The translations under genes were made by a program, and so were the position numbers. The notes beneath the pieces are model-generated. The model was given only the letters and a program-made list of their open reading frames with translations, did not search any database and was not told the DNA's origin. Positions 24,709 through 47,392 of a DNA stretch of 64,000 bases are shown here, piece by piece. Source of the stretch: Thamnaconus septentrionalis. Taxonomy: Eukaryota; Chordata; Actinopteri; Tetraodontiformes; Monacanthidae. The DNA is taken from assembly GCA_009823395.1 (NCBI GenBank), contig CM020512.1, positions 7,948,905-8,012,904 of the forward strand, in the 5' to 3' direction. Within the stretch, counting starts at the first letter, position 1. Each line of letters begins with the position of its first letter.

Positions 24709-27700
24709 CTGTAACGCAAGCAGACAGGCGCGTTGATCAGACGAAGGTGGAAGAACAACAATTGTCCTGCTGGTTGGTTTTTTAATTTTCTTTCCCCTGC
24801 CACATGGCTTCATTCACGCTCCCCCTCGCCGCCCGCACTTAACAAAAAGTGAATGAGCGGCGAGTGTCTTTTCACACACTTATCTATGCAGCTCTCCATC
24901 CCCTCCCCTAACCCCCCAAAAGACCGGGTCCCCCTCCCTCCACGGCGCTCACAAAGGAACCAGACCCCCGCGGTTGACTCGGCACATGTGCCGGGGTTAA
25001 TCCGAGCGCCGGTGCCATGGCGACGGGGAGCACGCCGCCGTCAGCCGTGTCAAAGGGCGTTTGAAGGAACGCCAGACCCCGAAAAAAAAAAAAAAAAGGG
25101 AAAGCAGATGGCAGCGGGGAATGACCCCGCCCATGCACTGCACCTGTTCTCCCCCTCCTCCTCGTCATCCTCCTCCTCCCTGTGCTCCTATTCAACCAGT
25201 GTCCAATGGGACCCTCCGCTGCGGGGGCTTTGAAGTGGAAGAATGTCTCAATGCAGCGCCTGTCCACGCAGCGTCACACCACAAGGCCCCCCGAGGGACT
25301 ACCGGGGCCCCGCCGACACACTTTTTCGTCACAAACAGAGGGAAACCCACCCCAACCCCCCTCTCCCCGCCAACTCCCTCCCCCTGTTGTGCTTCACCAA
25401 AAAAACAGCTGGCCGGCCGACAAACAAAACAAAAACAAAACTGCAGATACGAGCGACGACCAGCACATAAAACCATCACGTGAACAAACGGCAGATTGAC
25501 GAGACAAAGGTTTGTCTGTAAAAACAAATAAATAAAGCTCAGAGTGTGACTGTTTCGGTCGAACAGTAATTTGTTTTTTAGGTCCATCGATTTATTTTTA
25601 ATCTCACGTGTCCTCCGCCAACTCAGAAAAGTCCTTGTCTGAGAAAACCTCTTTTATCGTTTATAGTTTGTGACAAGGCAATTTTCATATGAAATGATCA
25701 ATTTAGAAGTTTTTTCAAATGTTTATGTGAAATTGAATTTAATCTGTGACTACCTTGTCACCGATCAGTCCATCAAGTACCATTCCATCAAGTACATTGT
25801 TTTGTTTCGTTGTTGTTTGTTTGTTTTTTTTGTTTGTCTGTCGTGTTTTTTTTAATTGGACGATTGTTTTGCATTGTATTTTACTGTGTGGGCCCCAGGG
25901 AGAGTAGTTACTATCGCTGGTAGTGACGAATGGGGATCCAAATAAATAAAATAAATAACCTCTTTTTCTTGTTCCACTTTGCCAAAAGCCTGCGCTAAAG
26001 TGCACAGTTCTGTAAATGATCTGTGACATCACAAAGGGTGGAGACCTCCTCTAGGCCCAGCAAGGAGGTCTTTCTGCCCCCTGAGACCCTGGTGAATGCC
26101 TTGTTTGGGACCCATTCCGAACGTGTGGAAGGACCAACACAGCATCAGTTTTAGAAAGAAGTCCAAACTCAGCTCATTTTGTAGGAAGCTGTGAACAGAG
26201 GGCTAAATAGGCCAAAACCTTTCGGGGATCATGTGTTTAATCATGTGTGGCTGCTTCTACTTTTAGCACAGGATGGAAAAGAAGCACATTAAAAAAAAAC
26301 AACATGGCATAGTGAAATTTGAAGAGTTCATCCGTGGTGCATGTCGGGAATCAAGTAAAGATAAAAAAGACGAATGTGAACAGACGATGAGTCAGGAATA
26401 AAAGACTTGCATCAGTGTGTTTCTAGGGCTTTCATGTCCAATCCCTGGCTCCCGTTTCATCATCTCTGTTTGGAGATCGCTATCAGGCCTTTTCCTGCTG
26501 GGGACCAGGAAGACTCGGGACGGCCTGTGCTGACGAATGAACCTCCTCCAAACAGGATATTATTGTGTATTCCGCCGGCCTGGCCCATTCACCGCGGCAA
26601 CTCATGTGAACTGACGCAGCCGTGAGCAGCCGGTGGCACAATGAGGCAGCACAGGCGGCTTGACTCAGTGAAACAACAGCGCAACAAAGGCGCAGTATCA
26701 ACCGAGCGGCCTCGCTAATCTAGTGTGGGCACAGTAATCTGCTGACGGCTCGGCTTCAGTTATTGGGCCGGTGGAGACAAAGCTGCAGTGAGAAGCGTCG
26801 AGAGGGGAGGCAGCGCCGGGGATTTTTCACATTTCTTTTCTCTCTCACTCTCACTCTCTCAAAGCCGCGTCTCTTTTTTTCCCCGAGACCCTCTCGCGAT
26901 CTCAGACACGCGGCTCCGAGCGCTGTCTTAAAAAAAAAAACCTCGAAGAGGTCGAGTGGAATTCAGACTGGTAATCAGAGACAGGCAGAGCAATGTGGGA
27001 TTTACCCGCTTACACCCCATAACTCTTTGTAGACTTTCACAAGAGCCTGCGGTCGGAGGTCTGAGCTGACTAAGTGGGTGGGTGGGTGGGTGAGGCACAT
27101 CTCACTACACGTCGCAGACTTTTGCCAAGATGCTGATGCCATATTTTTTTTTTCAGAAGAAAAATCTGGAGTGAAGAGAGTTGTGAACTGATACTGTGTG
27201 TGAGTGTCCGATACAATCATGGTTTTAATCCCCCTGTGCGACAGGAACAGCTCCATTTCCTGGAGGAGCCGCTGCTGATGGCGCCGTCCGCACCCATCAA
27301 ACTGGCCCCCTCGTCCCTTTGATCACCGCCCATGACAACGTATCTCGCCGGGCCCTTAAGAAGACGACCATCCCCACCCATCTTCGCCACCGCCGGACCG
27401 TGACAGCGTTAACGCGTCTCGGAAGCCCGTGTTTACAAGCGAGAGATCCCGACGCGGCGCTTCTGTCTCCCAAGAATCCCCAAACGCCGCCGCCCTCTCC
27501 CATGAGCGACTCGGGCCTTCCACCATCTCCTGGATGGTCGCCATCTCCGCCGCTGCCGCCGCCGCCGTGCTCATTACTGCTAGCGGTCGGCCCTGGAATT
27601 AAAGATGGGGGGGACCGGCTCCGCCAAGGAAACAGTGAGGGATGCCTGAAACCAGAACTGGGGCCCCGTTGGAACCCTGTAATTAAGATTCTCCGCTGAA

Positions 27701-28483
27701 TGCTGATACCGTGGAAGAAAACCAAATGACTTTACAGCATGGGGTTACTTCAGACCTCCACTCAGCGAAGAGCTTGCTGGGAAGGGATGCGTATTGATCG
27801 GGTATCGCCTTACGCGGCATGTCAACGAAGTTAACTCCTCCGTGTTTTATCCCTCTGACATCACACCGAGGGTCTTGCGTTTCCTGCAGGAGAGGCTGTC
27901 CGGGGTAATGAGCAACCTCATCGCCGTGCCCTTTCTGTCGCTGGAGGCCATATGTTGCCCAGACGCAACGGGGCCCAGTCACAGGCCAGCGACAGGGTAA
28001 ACACACCAGGCAAGAAGAGATGCTCCATTGTTCTCCAGGGGGAAGCCAAGTGATGACCGGAGGCCGAGACACCTCGTCCCCTCTGACTCATCAGTATGTG
28101 GCCCCTTAAATTCATTACCCGGTGATCAGCCCTGGGACAGGATGCGGCTCCAGCGGCTCTCCTGTAAGGGGGTCTGGAGGTGTCGCCTCTTAGCGCCGCG
28201 TTAGCACCGAGCCGTCTGTCAACATGTGTACTGGAGCAGATTGCGTTGACCGAGGGGCCGAGGCCGGGACCCCGAGTTGTCGTTTGAGTGCGAAAGCAGG
28301 CTTTTGGTAATCGTGCCACCATCCCACAGCAGGTGATTAAAGCACACACACAGACACACGCTCCACACACTTCACACACACACACACACACACTCCAGCT
28401 GCTTGCATTCACTTGGCTGCAATCCCAAAAAAAGGGTCCTGATCCTTTATGCACACACATACTTTTAGTAGATTAATTTGCGT

Positions 28484-28546
<63 letters not shown>

Positions 28547-28932
28547 TGTAGAGGTCATTTGGAGACGACTGGAATGGAGGACAACTCGTAGGATGAGGCG
28601 TCATCAGCAAAACATTCCTGAATCATCAAAACGCCAACGCATTAAAAAAAATGATTTTTTTTTTGCATTGTAAAGTTTTCATTCTGACGATTTTTATAAA
28701 AGGAAACAGTAAGAGTAAATATAAGATACTTAATTCCACAAAAAAAAAAAAAGTGAACAGGAACTTCCATTCATTGTATAAGGGAGCATCAAGACCCACA
28801 TTATCACTGCGGTCCAAGTTAAGCGCACCGCTCCGGTAAAGTTCTCCTGAACCGTGAGTCTTTCTAGGCTTCAGTCCAGCTAAATGTTCCGGACTCGGTC
28901 AAGTAGACTCGAGAAAACGTGTCGGCTCTTAC
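24709..28932 (-). other. Large first intron of the INAVA-like gene
   Basis: Between the acceptor at 24709 and the donor at 28932 on the minus strand. No coding exon was found. It holds GC-rich stretches (about 24940-25400 and 27270-27690) with long but unconvincing open frames on both strands, a GGGT run near 27077-27092, and CA microsatellites at about 28338-28392 and 28487-28545. The GC-rich blocks might contain regulatory sequence, but nothing specific is recognisable. Confidence 0.45.
28487..28545. repeat. (CA)n microsatellite
   Basis: About 29 uninterrupted AC units. It lies in the first intron of the INAVA-like gene. Confidence 0.97.
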
Positions 28933-29040
28933 CTCGCTGAGTGATGTCTTCTCCTCTCTTCTTCTCTTCTCTTCTCTTCTCCTCCTCGGAGCTCCCTCTG
29001 CTTCAGCAGCACCCGCTCACTCACTTTCCCTGGTTGGATG
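28933..29040 (-). other. Untranslated first exon of the INAVA-like gene (approximate 5' end)
   Basis: On the minus strand a purine-rich leader (GAGAAGAGAAGA repeats) ends at 28933 in a strong donor (CAGCGAG then gtaagagcc). It sits upstream of the ATG exon, whose acceptor (cttgcgttacag) is at 24709. The transcription start is not defined; only the donor side is well supported. Confidence 0.5.
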
Positions 29041-30724
29041 GATGAACGGGTACCCGTGAAAGGCGACGCTTCGGACATCTGTTAAGGACGAAACCATTTT
29101 CCCGGCCAGGGGTGGGACGCTCGCCCCTCTTTATTTTTTAGAATTTACCAATTTTAGTCATCATTCCTTTTAGGATTCTTAGCCAATTATCAGTAAAGCT
29201 ATAATTGTATCTCCTGGAGTCATTTATTCTCTTCTAGAACAAATTATTCGGAGGTGAACTCTTCCTCCGGTGCGGGTCTTCTCCCCGGATGCGGGTCACG
29301 TGGTTCGGTCCGACGCTGCTGACTCTCCAGACACGCTCGGCTTATTGACGCAGCACGCGTCTCACTCGGGGGGATTTTCTTGGATTGTCCGAGGCACAAA
29401 AGGAGGCGAAGAATGGCCGCTAGGCCTAAGGAGTGTTAGTAGGAACCAGGACAGCTGGGAAACAAACACATAAGTAACAAACAAACAAACAGCGGAACTA
29501 AATCCCATCTTCGATCCATCTTCCAAAAAGTGATGAGTCATCGCTAGCATGGTCCAGACTTAGAGCATTCATTTCCAAGAAACAGAATTTGTTGTATTTA
29601 GTTCTGATTGAGTTGCATGTTCCACTTGTTTGAACAAATTCACATTTATTTTTAAATTGCCTGACCTATTTTGTTTCTACCACACCCCACACCCCCAGCC
29701 CCCCTTCCAAATAACATCCATGCTAACAGTTGTAGAATGGGATTTAGGTTTAACTTAGAGCAGAAATACAGTATGAATTCAATTGCATGGGAAGAAATTT
29801 AGTTGTAATAGATAATAAATTAGTCATCTCTCAATAAACGGTCAATATTGCCTTTTGCAAGACTACTTCAATTGAATAAACTAGTTTAAATGACAGATAA
29901 AAAAATTAAATACAGACATTACATTTGAATATCATCATGGATTGATTGTTGACACACATTGGCCGGTGGTTTCTGCGATGCCCCTTAATGTCTGCAGTCC
30001 TTTAACCAGGCCCTTGGGTATTTCAAGCCCCTACTTCCTGAAAAGACTCCTCCAGATGGCCTGCGCTTTCTCCTCTTGTCCCGTGATGGAATGAAAAGAT
30101 CAGCTAATTAAACAAAGTGCCCATATCCATGTGAAAGAGGCACAGGAGTCCTTGGGGGAGATGAGCTGCATGCAAATCAGTCCGCCGCGCTTTAAAATTT
30201 TGTGCGACAAAACAACACGCATGTCTGAAAAGTCACTTTAATTCACAGCACAATAGACACACACACAAGAAATAAAGAGTCACAACAGGAATCGACAAGT
30301 GTGTTACAATGTTATCATGTCTCCACTTCTAATTGTATTGTGGTCAGATATGATGATATATTAATGAATAATAACGACAGGACACGTCAGCTTATCAATC
30401 AGTCAAATAGTTTCTGAACCTTCTGCCCTGATGTGTGAGACATTGATTAGAAAATGTAATACATATTTAAAAAAAAATGTACAAAAAATACCCACCATAA
30501 CAACAAAAACAAATTGCTCTCCAGATCATTGTATAAATACAAAGTAAGCACTTTAACCCCGTCCTGAACCGTGTCGGACAAACATACCTAAGTGTGAATT
30601 GTATGTATGCAGGAGACTATGATAACACTACTAGGCAGACGATGAATGAACAGATATTCTGGGATAATATGTTGCCAGCTGGGTGGCGGACAGCGGGACA
30701 GGGCCGCCACGGTGTTGGTGAGCC
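29041..30724. other. Intergenic DNA between the INAVA-like and FAM107-like genes
   Basis: No gene seen. AT-rich apart from a GC-rich patch at about 29260-29440 next to the INAVA-like promoter. The right end should contain the 3' UTR of the FAM107-like gene (minus strand), but I could not fix its polyadenylation site. Confidence 0.45.
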
Positions 30725-33387
30725 TCACTGCTCAGAGGCCTGCGTTCGCCTCAAGTTGTCCTTCACACGGACAAACTCTGGAATCTTCTGCTGGTTCTCC
30801 CGCTGCCTTATCTCCTCCTGCTCGTACTGAAAAAAGAAACATACAACAACAAAGACTTCATTGGGATCTAAAATTGTAGCCTTACTCAGACAGTACTTGG
30901 ATTGTTACGGAATGATGCTGTCGAGGTGTTGTTGTGAACAACAGCTTCATGGCCAGAAGCTGCCAGATGAAGCAGAAACAAGGGAGTCATTCCTAGCCTG
31001 GTTGTTGCTAAAGAGATTAGCAGTTTCTATTTGCCAATTTTCATTATATTTTCATCTTCTCACATTGAGCAAGAAACAATGAGCAGACAACACAACCGGC
31101 TTTCATTTGAAGAGATTTTTTTTTCCACTTTACTCCTAATTGGCTTTGGCAGGATTGAGGAAACAGGGTGGTGCGCTGTGCCTCACCGTGGGGCGGCAAG
31201 AGTCGCCTCTTGCACTGACGCGGAGCCTTAAGCTGTTGCTACCTGGTTAAACCAGTAGTAACACATTTCACTGGTCTGTCATAGAAGATTCCTGAGTCCT
31301 GCCTTCCTTGTCCGAATATTTTCCAAGAGCTCTTTACCTGATATTTGAAAACAAGAATGTATTTAGCCCCAAGTCAGATGTCTTCTGGTTATTGGCGTCT
31401 CTGTACCTCCTCCAGCTTCTGCTGCCTCTTGCGGAGCTCTGTCTCCAGGTCTGAGGGACGCCGCTGTGCCATCTCCTCCTCCTTGTGCAGCTCCAGTCTG
31501 CGCTGCTCCAGCACTCGCTTCAGCTCGGGTTTCTCCTCCAGCAGCAGGCCTCTGCACAGTCACCCAGAGTCACGTCACAAAAACCCATTCTGCTGCTCTC
31601 GTCCCCCCAGAAAAAGATCACCAGTCAGAGTGTGGACGTGCGGCCCGTAGTACCGTTTGTGGCTGAGCAGCAGCTCCCGGTGGAGGTTCTGGTAGCTGGG
31701 TGTCTCCGCTGAGGAGCCGTTCAGCTTCCTGGTCTGCGCTCTCGTCGTTCAAGTCTGCTGTGGACTGTCGGAGCAATACTGGGTGACCTGCAATGGTCTC
31801 TGAGGAGTGCGATACACAGTATATCATGTCACCTGTGATCCTTCTCCCTCATGATTCCATTGTCAAGTATATGTTCCTACAAAAATGGTGTTGGAGACGG
31901 CATTTGATAAATGCAGCATCATTTGATTTGTTAATGGAAATAAGCTCGTTTGTTCGTTTTGTTTTTATTATGTACCTCACATGTTATAATGACATTAAAA
32001 CCTCTTGGAATCCTTTAAATACATTTTTAACAAGTCAGATTGACTATGTGTGCTTCTTTCATTTGAGGTTGTGCTTATATTTTGTTTGCCTACCTTTTTT
32101 GGGTTTTCCATATCCTGTTTTCTGAAGAAAATAGAAAAAAACAACAACAAGTCTTTGAGTAGCATCGTAAGTTTAAGGGTAGGACAGAAAATTGCGTAAA
32201 CAAAGAGATTTTGTTGGAAATATAGGGAACAATGCACACGCCTTGGGTACCTCGAAAATAACAGCAATTTCACGATTCAGAAAATGTATTCTGAAACCTC
32301 TGCCACACCCACTGAACGCGGAGGACGGGGAGGGATCCCAGCGTGCATGTGGCAGATGGCCGGCGCTGCTGTAAAAATGCTCCATACAGCAGAGTGCGCT
32401 GACTGCAGTACACACCTGCTCTGACCTGCCGCTGCTTTAGGCTATGAAGCTCAGAAGAGCGTCTTTGTTTTCGCTCCTCTACCTGTTGCTGCCACCGGGC
32501 TTAAGTCTCCAAATCCCTGGTCCTCAGTGGCGTGGCTGAAAACAGGGAGATAACCCCCCCCCCTGGTGGCTGACCCCACGGACGCCATTGTTCAGCTCTG
32601 AGCCCGAACGCACGTGGGATGGATTCCAGCAAAATCACTGCTCGGGATCTATCCACTTCTGACCCTTTCCAGAACACACAGTCTAGATTGGAGCGGGAAA
32701 AACTCAATTTAAAAACAAAATGAGAAAAAAAAACAGAAAGGCAAATCATATATTCTTATATATAAAACCTCTCAAACATCTGCCTTGTATTGCTTATTCC
32801 ATTTCCACTTAGAGAGTATTTCTCTGATCTGACTGTAAAAGCCTGTGTAATGTTTCTCCTGTATCAGCTAGCTGAATTGCTGGGAGAACATTTCTTTTAA
32901 GATTAAGAAAGGTTTAGAGAATAACAAACGCAAAACCTAATGTTTGATATTTTCCAATGTGGACCTTGACTTCCCCTGGAGCAATACTTTCTATCAAATC
33001 CACTTCAGTTGCATTGACAGTAAATTTCAAGAGTCTCCATTATTCTGACCTGACAGACGACTGCGGGTTGTCATTGTTGCACACACTCCAGAATGCATAC
33101 TAACCACAGCAAACTGACCGTGGCCCCAAATTACAGCCTGACACAGGCCAGGTAAACCTCTGACAGGTGGCCGCCACACCAGACGCTGACCTCTCACTCA
33201 CCGGACGACAGCGAAGGCTGAAACAAAACAACTTGAAGACACTCACTTTCCTTGTGGTTGAGCCATCCATGGCAGGAGGGAGGGAGGTGCGCTGGTCTTC
33301 CAGTTTTCAGTTCATTGTTGAAAAGAATCACGAGTCCTCACATTGTCCCGTTGTTCTCTGTACCTCAGGCATGTCCACCTCCAGCAT
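30725..33387 (-). CDS. FAM107-family actin-associated coiled-coil protein
   Basis: FAM107A (DRR1/TU3A) and FAM107B are small stress-responsive proteins; FAM107A binds F-actin. Exons in transcript order: 33387-33364 (MLEVDMPE), 31733-31654, 31551-31407, 30826-30725; 351 nt, 116 aa, matching the family's roughly 130 aa. Family hallmarks are YQNLHRELLLSHKRGL, EKPELKRVLEQRR, the coiled coil LETELRKRQQKLEE and the closing PEFVRVKDNLRRTQ. The last two junctions are clear (ctgtgcag and gtttcttttttcag acceptors). The acceptor at 31733 lacks a good pyrimidine tract, so the N-terminal exon is less certain; an alternative 24-nt ATG exon exists at 33247-33270 (MDGSTTRK). A versus B cannot be decided. Confidence 0.85.
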
Positions 33388-35430
33388 GTTGCTGCTGAGG
33401 AGTGATCCTTTGATTCAGGGGGGTGGGGAGTGCACCTCGCAGTCGTCAATAGTAGACGCAGAAATCTTATTACACCATTCACGATTACCTCACAACCCCC
33501 ACGGGGCCTGGACACCAGATTAGGTAATTGCTGCCGACGCAAATGCAGCTTAAAACTAACCTCGCCTGGCACTGGAACAGAAACCAGGGAAACAACAAAG
33601 GCTTTCAGGCAAATGCAGGACCAGAGCACGTACGATGTCCCTCTGTGAGGACGGAATCTTGTTGCTTACAGAGTGCATACACACAAACACACCAACAAAG
33701 TATCTATATGGTTAAAAAATAATAAATTGGTTTTCTGGCAATATTTCTGTCAACTCATTTTACATTCTTGAAACAAGGAGTAGCCATGAATGTGTGTCAA
33801 TGTACATTTGCAGCAAATTGCTTTATTGTCATTTTACTTATCTTTGAAGTCAGATCCAGAAAGCTAATGCTGGCTATTTTTTATAATTTCATTGCGTTTA
33901 TTGTCTAATCTATGTATCTCTAAATTTTTCTCTGTTACATCTACATTAGTTTTTGCTCTTTTTATTTTTCTTGGACAAAAATGTTATTTACTGAAATTAT
34001 TTATCTACTAAAAAGCAATCTAAAATTCATCACGTCAGCACCATAGTTATAACAGTTCTGATTTGATTGGTAAATTCACACCTATTATATACATTATTTT
34101 GACTTTATTATTGTTAAGTATTTAACGGTCTTATTTTTGTCTGACCAGAATTGCGAGAAATATATAAATGGAATGAGTTTTCTTAATAATGACCACGCGG
34201 GGTCGCTATACCGCTGATTTCACCATTCAATATCCCAAGATCCTTTGCGTCTTGGATGTTTAAGATGAGCCGGATGTACTTCTACTTCAGTTCTGAATGG
34301 CTTGCGAGGAGGAGTGGGTGCGTTGTGTGCTTGTGCGAGTGAATGAGTGAGTGAATGTGGTGTGATTGATTTGTTTGTATCTTTAAAAACCTACACACTG
34401 ATCTTATTTGATCCGATCTGAGTTGAGCCCTGCTCGGTTCGGAAATGATAGGAAACCCGCTTGCGAGCCTCCGCGGCGATGAGCAGGCGGCATGTCGATG
34501 CTCCAGGGCTTCCACGCTTCATGCTGTGGTCAGAGGTGATGAATTGATCAGATATACTAGTTCTGGCTGGGCTTGAGTCCATCTCGAGCTTCACGATGAA
34601 CAATGAGTATAGAGGCGATTCTGATCTTACCACAACTGAAGAGCAGCCCGAGGGGAGTTTGGAACACTGCAAACTCGGACGACCAGATCGGACTTTTCAA
34701 ACTTCACCCCGAAACAAAAAGCATATGCCTGCGTGTCTGTAATCTGTTACCACATCAGGTTGTCCGTTGGCGTGTCTGTATACATATTTCTTATGTGGTG
34801 AGGGACAAAGGGAAGGGCAGCAAGTCTGCCACGAAGGAGTCGGGTTTTAGTTTAGTCGTTTGTCTTTTTATGAGGAACCCCCCCCCCTCTGGAAAACAAA
34901 ACAAACAAAAACCTCGGTCACCCAACCAAAATTCTGGTCTGCTATTCGTTTTTATAGAGGTTTAAGTTTTACAGAAGAGACTTCCAGAATATGTTGTGAT
35001 TTTCTAAACGTGCTCATTTTATGATGTCTTCAGTGAAAATAACTGTTAAGAAAACGTGTCAATCATACTACGTTGTACGAAAAGCTTTACATATATATTT
35101 TTCAGGTTTTATGTCTGTTCGTTAAAGGCACATTTATGCAAGTGTAAATTTCAAACACACATTTCAATTAAAAAGGAACGTTCATCAAAAATCTTCGTAC
35201 TTTGATTTTTTTTTTTTGTCTATTCTGCAGGGTTTGGTTTTCCGCCCACAACGCGAAAATTCTCGCGATGAAAGGCGAGTGTTTCGTGTGTGACGAAAAC
35301 GTTGTGTATACACGTGATTCCTCTGGGCCAATTACCACTCAGCAAGGAGAAGGAGAAGCGCGCGAGGGCTAACAAGTCTTCCGTGCCGACCGACGCGGGT
35401 CTACGCTGTGGCTCACCGTTTTGTGCAGTT
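33388..35430. other. Intergenic DNA between the divergent FAM107-like and smc5 genes
   Basis: The FAM107-like gene reads left and smc5 reads right from here. The stretch is AT-rich with no coding exon I can defend. The right end (about 35230-35430) turns GC-richer and should be the smc5 promoter. Untranslated FAM107-like exons may also lie here. Confidence 0.45.
35261..35268. promoter_or_regulatory. smc5: TCTCGCGA element upstream of smc5
   Basis: TCTCGCGA followed by TG, eight of ten bases of the palindromic TCTCGCGAGA element bound by BANP, 163 bp upstream of the smc5 ATG. The match is incomplete, so function is only suggested. Confidence 0.35.
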
Positions 35431-45313
<9,883 letters not shown>

Positions 45314-45542
45314 TTTGATTGTTTGTTTGGTTGGTTGGACCTTTTTTTTCTCTCAGTGTTCCGGGTCCAATGTTTATACAAATCTTGCGAAGGGAAGGTT
45401 TTAGTTTGTCACTCGTTCAGAAGCACAATGTTAAATGCGTTCATATAATTTAATGTTAAGAAAAGAGCAGATTTGTTTAGTTGTAACATTGGGCTGAGCC
45501 CCTGTTTTAATACTGTTGATGGAATTTGCTAAATCTTTTGAA

Positions 45543-45548
45543 AATAAA
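45543..45548 (+). terminator. smc5: smc5 polyadenylation signal
   Basis: AATAAA 230 nt past the smc5 stop. An identical signal occurs in the right duplicate at about 47843-47848. Confidence 0.55.
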
Positions 45549-46122
45549 AACACGTACAACCTTAATTTAACCTTTTGTCGAAACTCGTGTATTTCTAAAT
45601 GTGAATTAATCACACACGCACACACACACACACAAATGTACATACAAAAAAAATCTAGCTTCATTTAAACTTAATTCTTAATCAGTTGGTAACAACAGCC
45701 TTTAATGCATGTTTTCCTCGAGTGATTTTGTGTATTATGATGAATACAATTGTTTACTTGTTAAAAAGTGTTTAAGGAAACAATCGGCTTGTGAGCTGCA
45801 TGGAAAGCCCAAGTGAAGCAGCACCACAGTCCCTTTTGGTGTATGGACACAAGCAGATAAAACAAAACCTCTTAATATTTACAGAGAGTGTAATACCAGG
45901 AACATCATGTTGAATGAGGCCATTTTCTCACAGGTGTGGCCCTTGTTGCAAACACCTGCAGATGGTTAAAAAAACAGCTTATCATTCTGGTCATAAAGTC
46001 TCCTGGCAAAGTCAGATTGTCAACAGATCCAGTGAATTTCCGCTTCAGTTAAATTCCACCTGCCTGATATCTTACTGGTTAACTCGACTTAATTTTTTCA
46101 GTGACTGAACCTTACCCATGAT

Positions 46123-47336
46123 TTACTTGATGCTGTGAATGGAGTTCCTCTGAGGATCAACCCACACTTGGATGTCCTCCTCTTGCGCCTTTTCCTGCAC
46201 GTCTTTCTGCTCCCTATAAATCCACGTGAGAAAAATAAAGAATAAGTCCCAGTGAAATTGGACTTGGGAAACAAAACAAACCAAACCAACATAAAAAAAA
46301 CAAATTGACATTTCATTGTTTGGCCAACATCTCACTTGTCTACCTTTCGTGCTCAGGCACTGTTTCCTTCTGGAATGACATCTGGTGCTTCGTCTTGAAG
46401 GAGTCATTGTGATGGTCATACACAGACTTGAGCTGAAAGTCCAGGCTGTCTCTCAGGGGCTGATGTTCAAAGAGAAAGCAGCAGTTACAGACAGAGAGGA
46501 ATATTTATTTCCTAAGGTCAAAATCTGGCTTTTTGGTTTGGTCACCTGACTCTCGCAGTGCGTGACACTCCGCAGGGTGCTGGCCAAAGTGGCTGCATCA
46601 TGGAGGCGACACCAGGGTTCCTCACTTTGGGCGATGTGGGTGGGCTGGTGGTAAATTCTTCTCTGCACAGTGGGGCAAAAATATGACTTAGATTTTGTGA
46701 AAACAAATCACACAAAAGAAAGTCAATTTGTGGATGAGTGACAGTATTTTACTTTGAAATGTATTATTAGCTTGTGGAAAAAGGCTACTGTTGAAATTAA
46801 AATCAGAAGTCTGCAATTAAAAAAGGGCATGCAATTTTATTTACATTTTATTTATTGAGTTTTTTTCAATTTGAAATTCGATTTTGCATGCATGCAGTAT
46901 GAAGTTATGTATTGTATAGTATTCAGCTTTGCTTGCTCCATATTCATGTTGAAGCATAACTTGTTTGGGGTCCATATACAAAGGTTCAATGTGATATTTG
47001 GAGGAAAAATTTCTTTCAATAAATATCAATGTTGGCCCAAGACTTTGTCCATGTTTGAAATTTTGGCCCCACTGTGCGTTTGAGTTTGACATCCCTGGTC
47101 TACAGTATAAGATCTGAAAAAGATGGAAAATTGAGACCTTTAAGGATTTAAAGATAAGACTCTTTAAAACACTGTGCCTTTTTAGTGCTTGTGACTGACG
47201 TTTTGTATTTGCTCTTGGGAAGGAATGGATCCAGTGAATGAGAGAAGAGTTTTCAACATTGTGGTGCGCCACGCCTGCAAGGAAAAAGACATCCCAGTAC
47301 TTCTTCATTACACCTAAAGTAAGGAGTGTGTAGCGC

Positions 47337-47392
<56 letters not shown>

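Noticed and set aside
27273..27725. Long GC-rich open frames on both strands in the INAVA-like intron
   Set aside because: Open on both strands because of base composition; no protein similarity and no flanking splice logic.
35290..35430. Possible 47-residue N-terminal extension of SMC5
   Set aside because: It would begin with GTG; the first in-frame ATG is at 35431.
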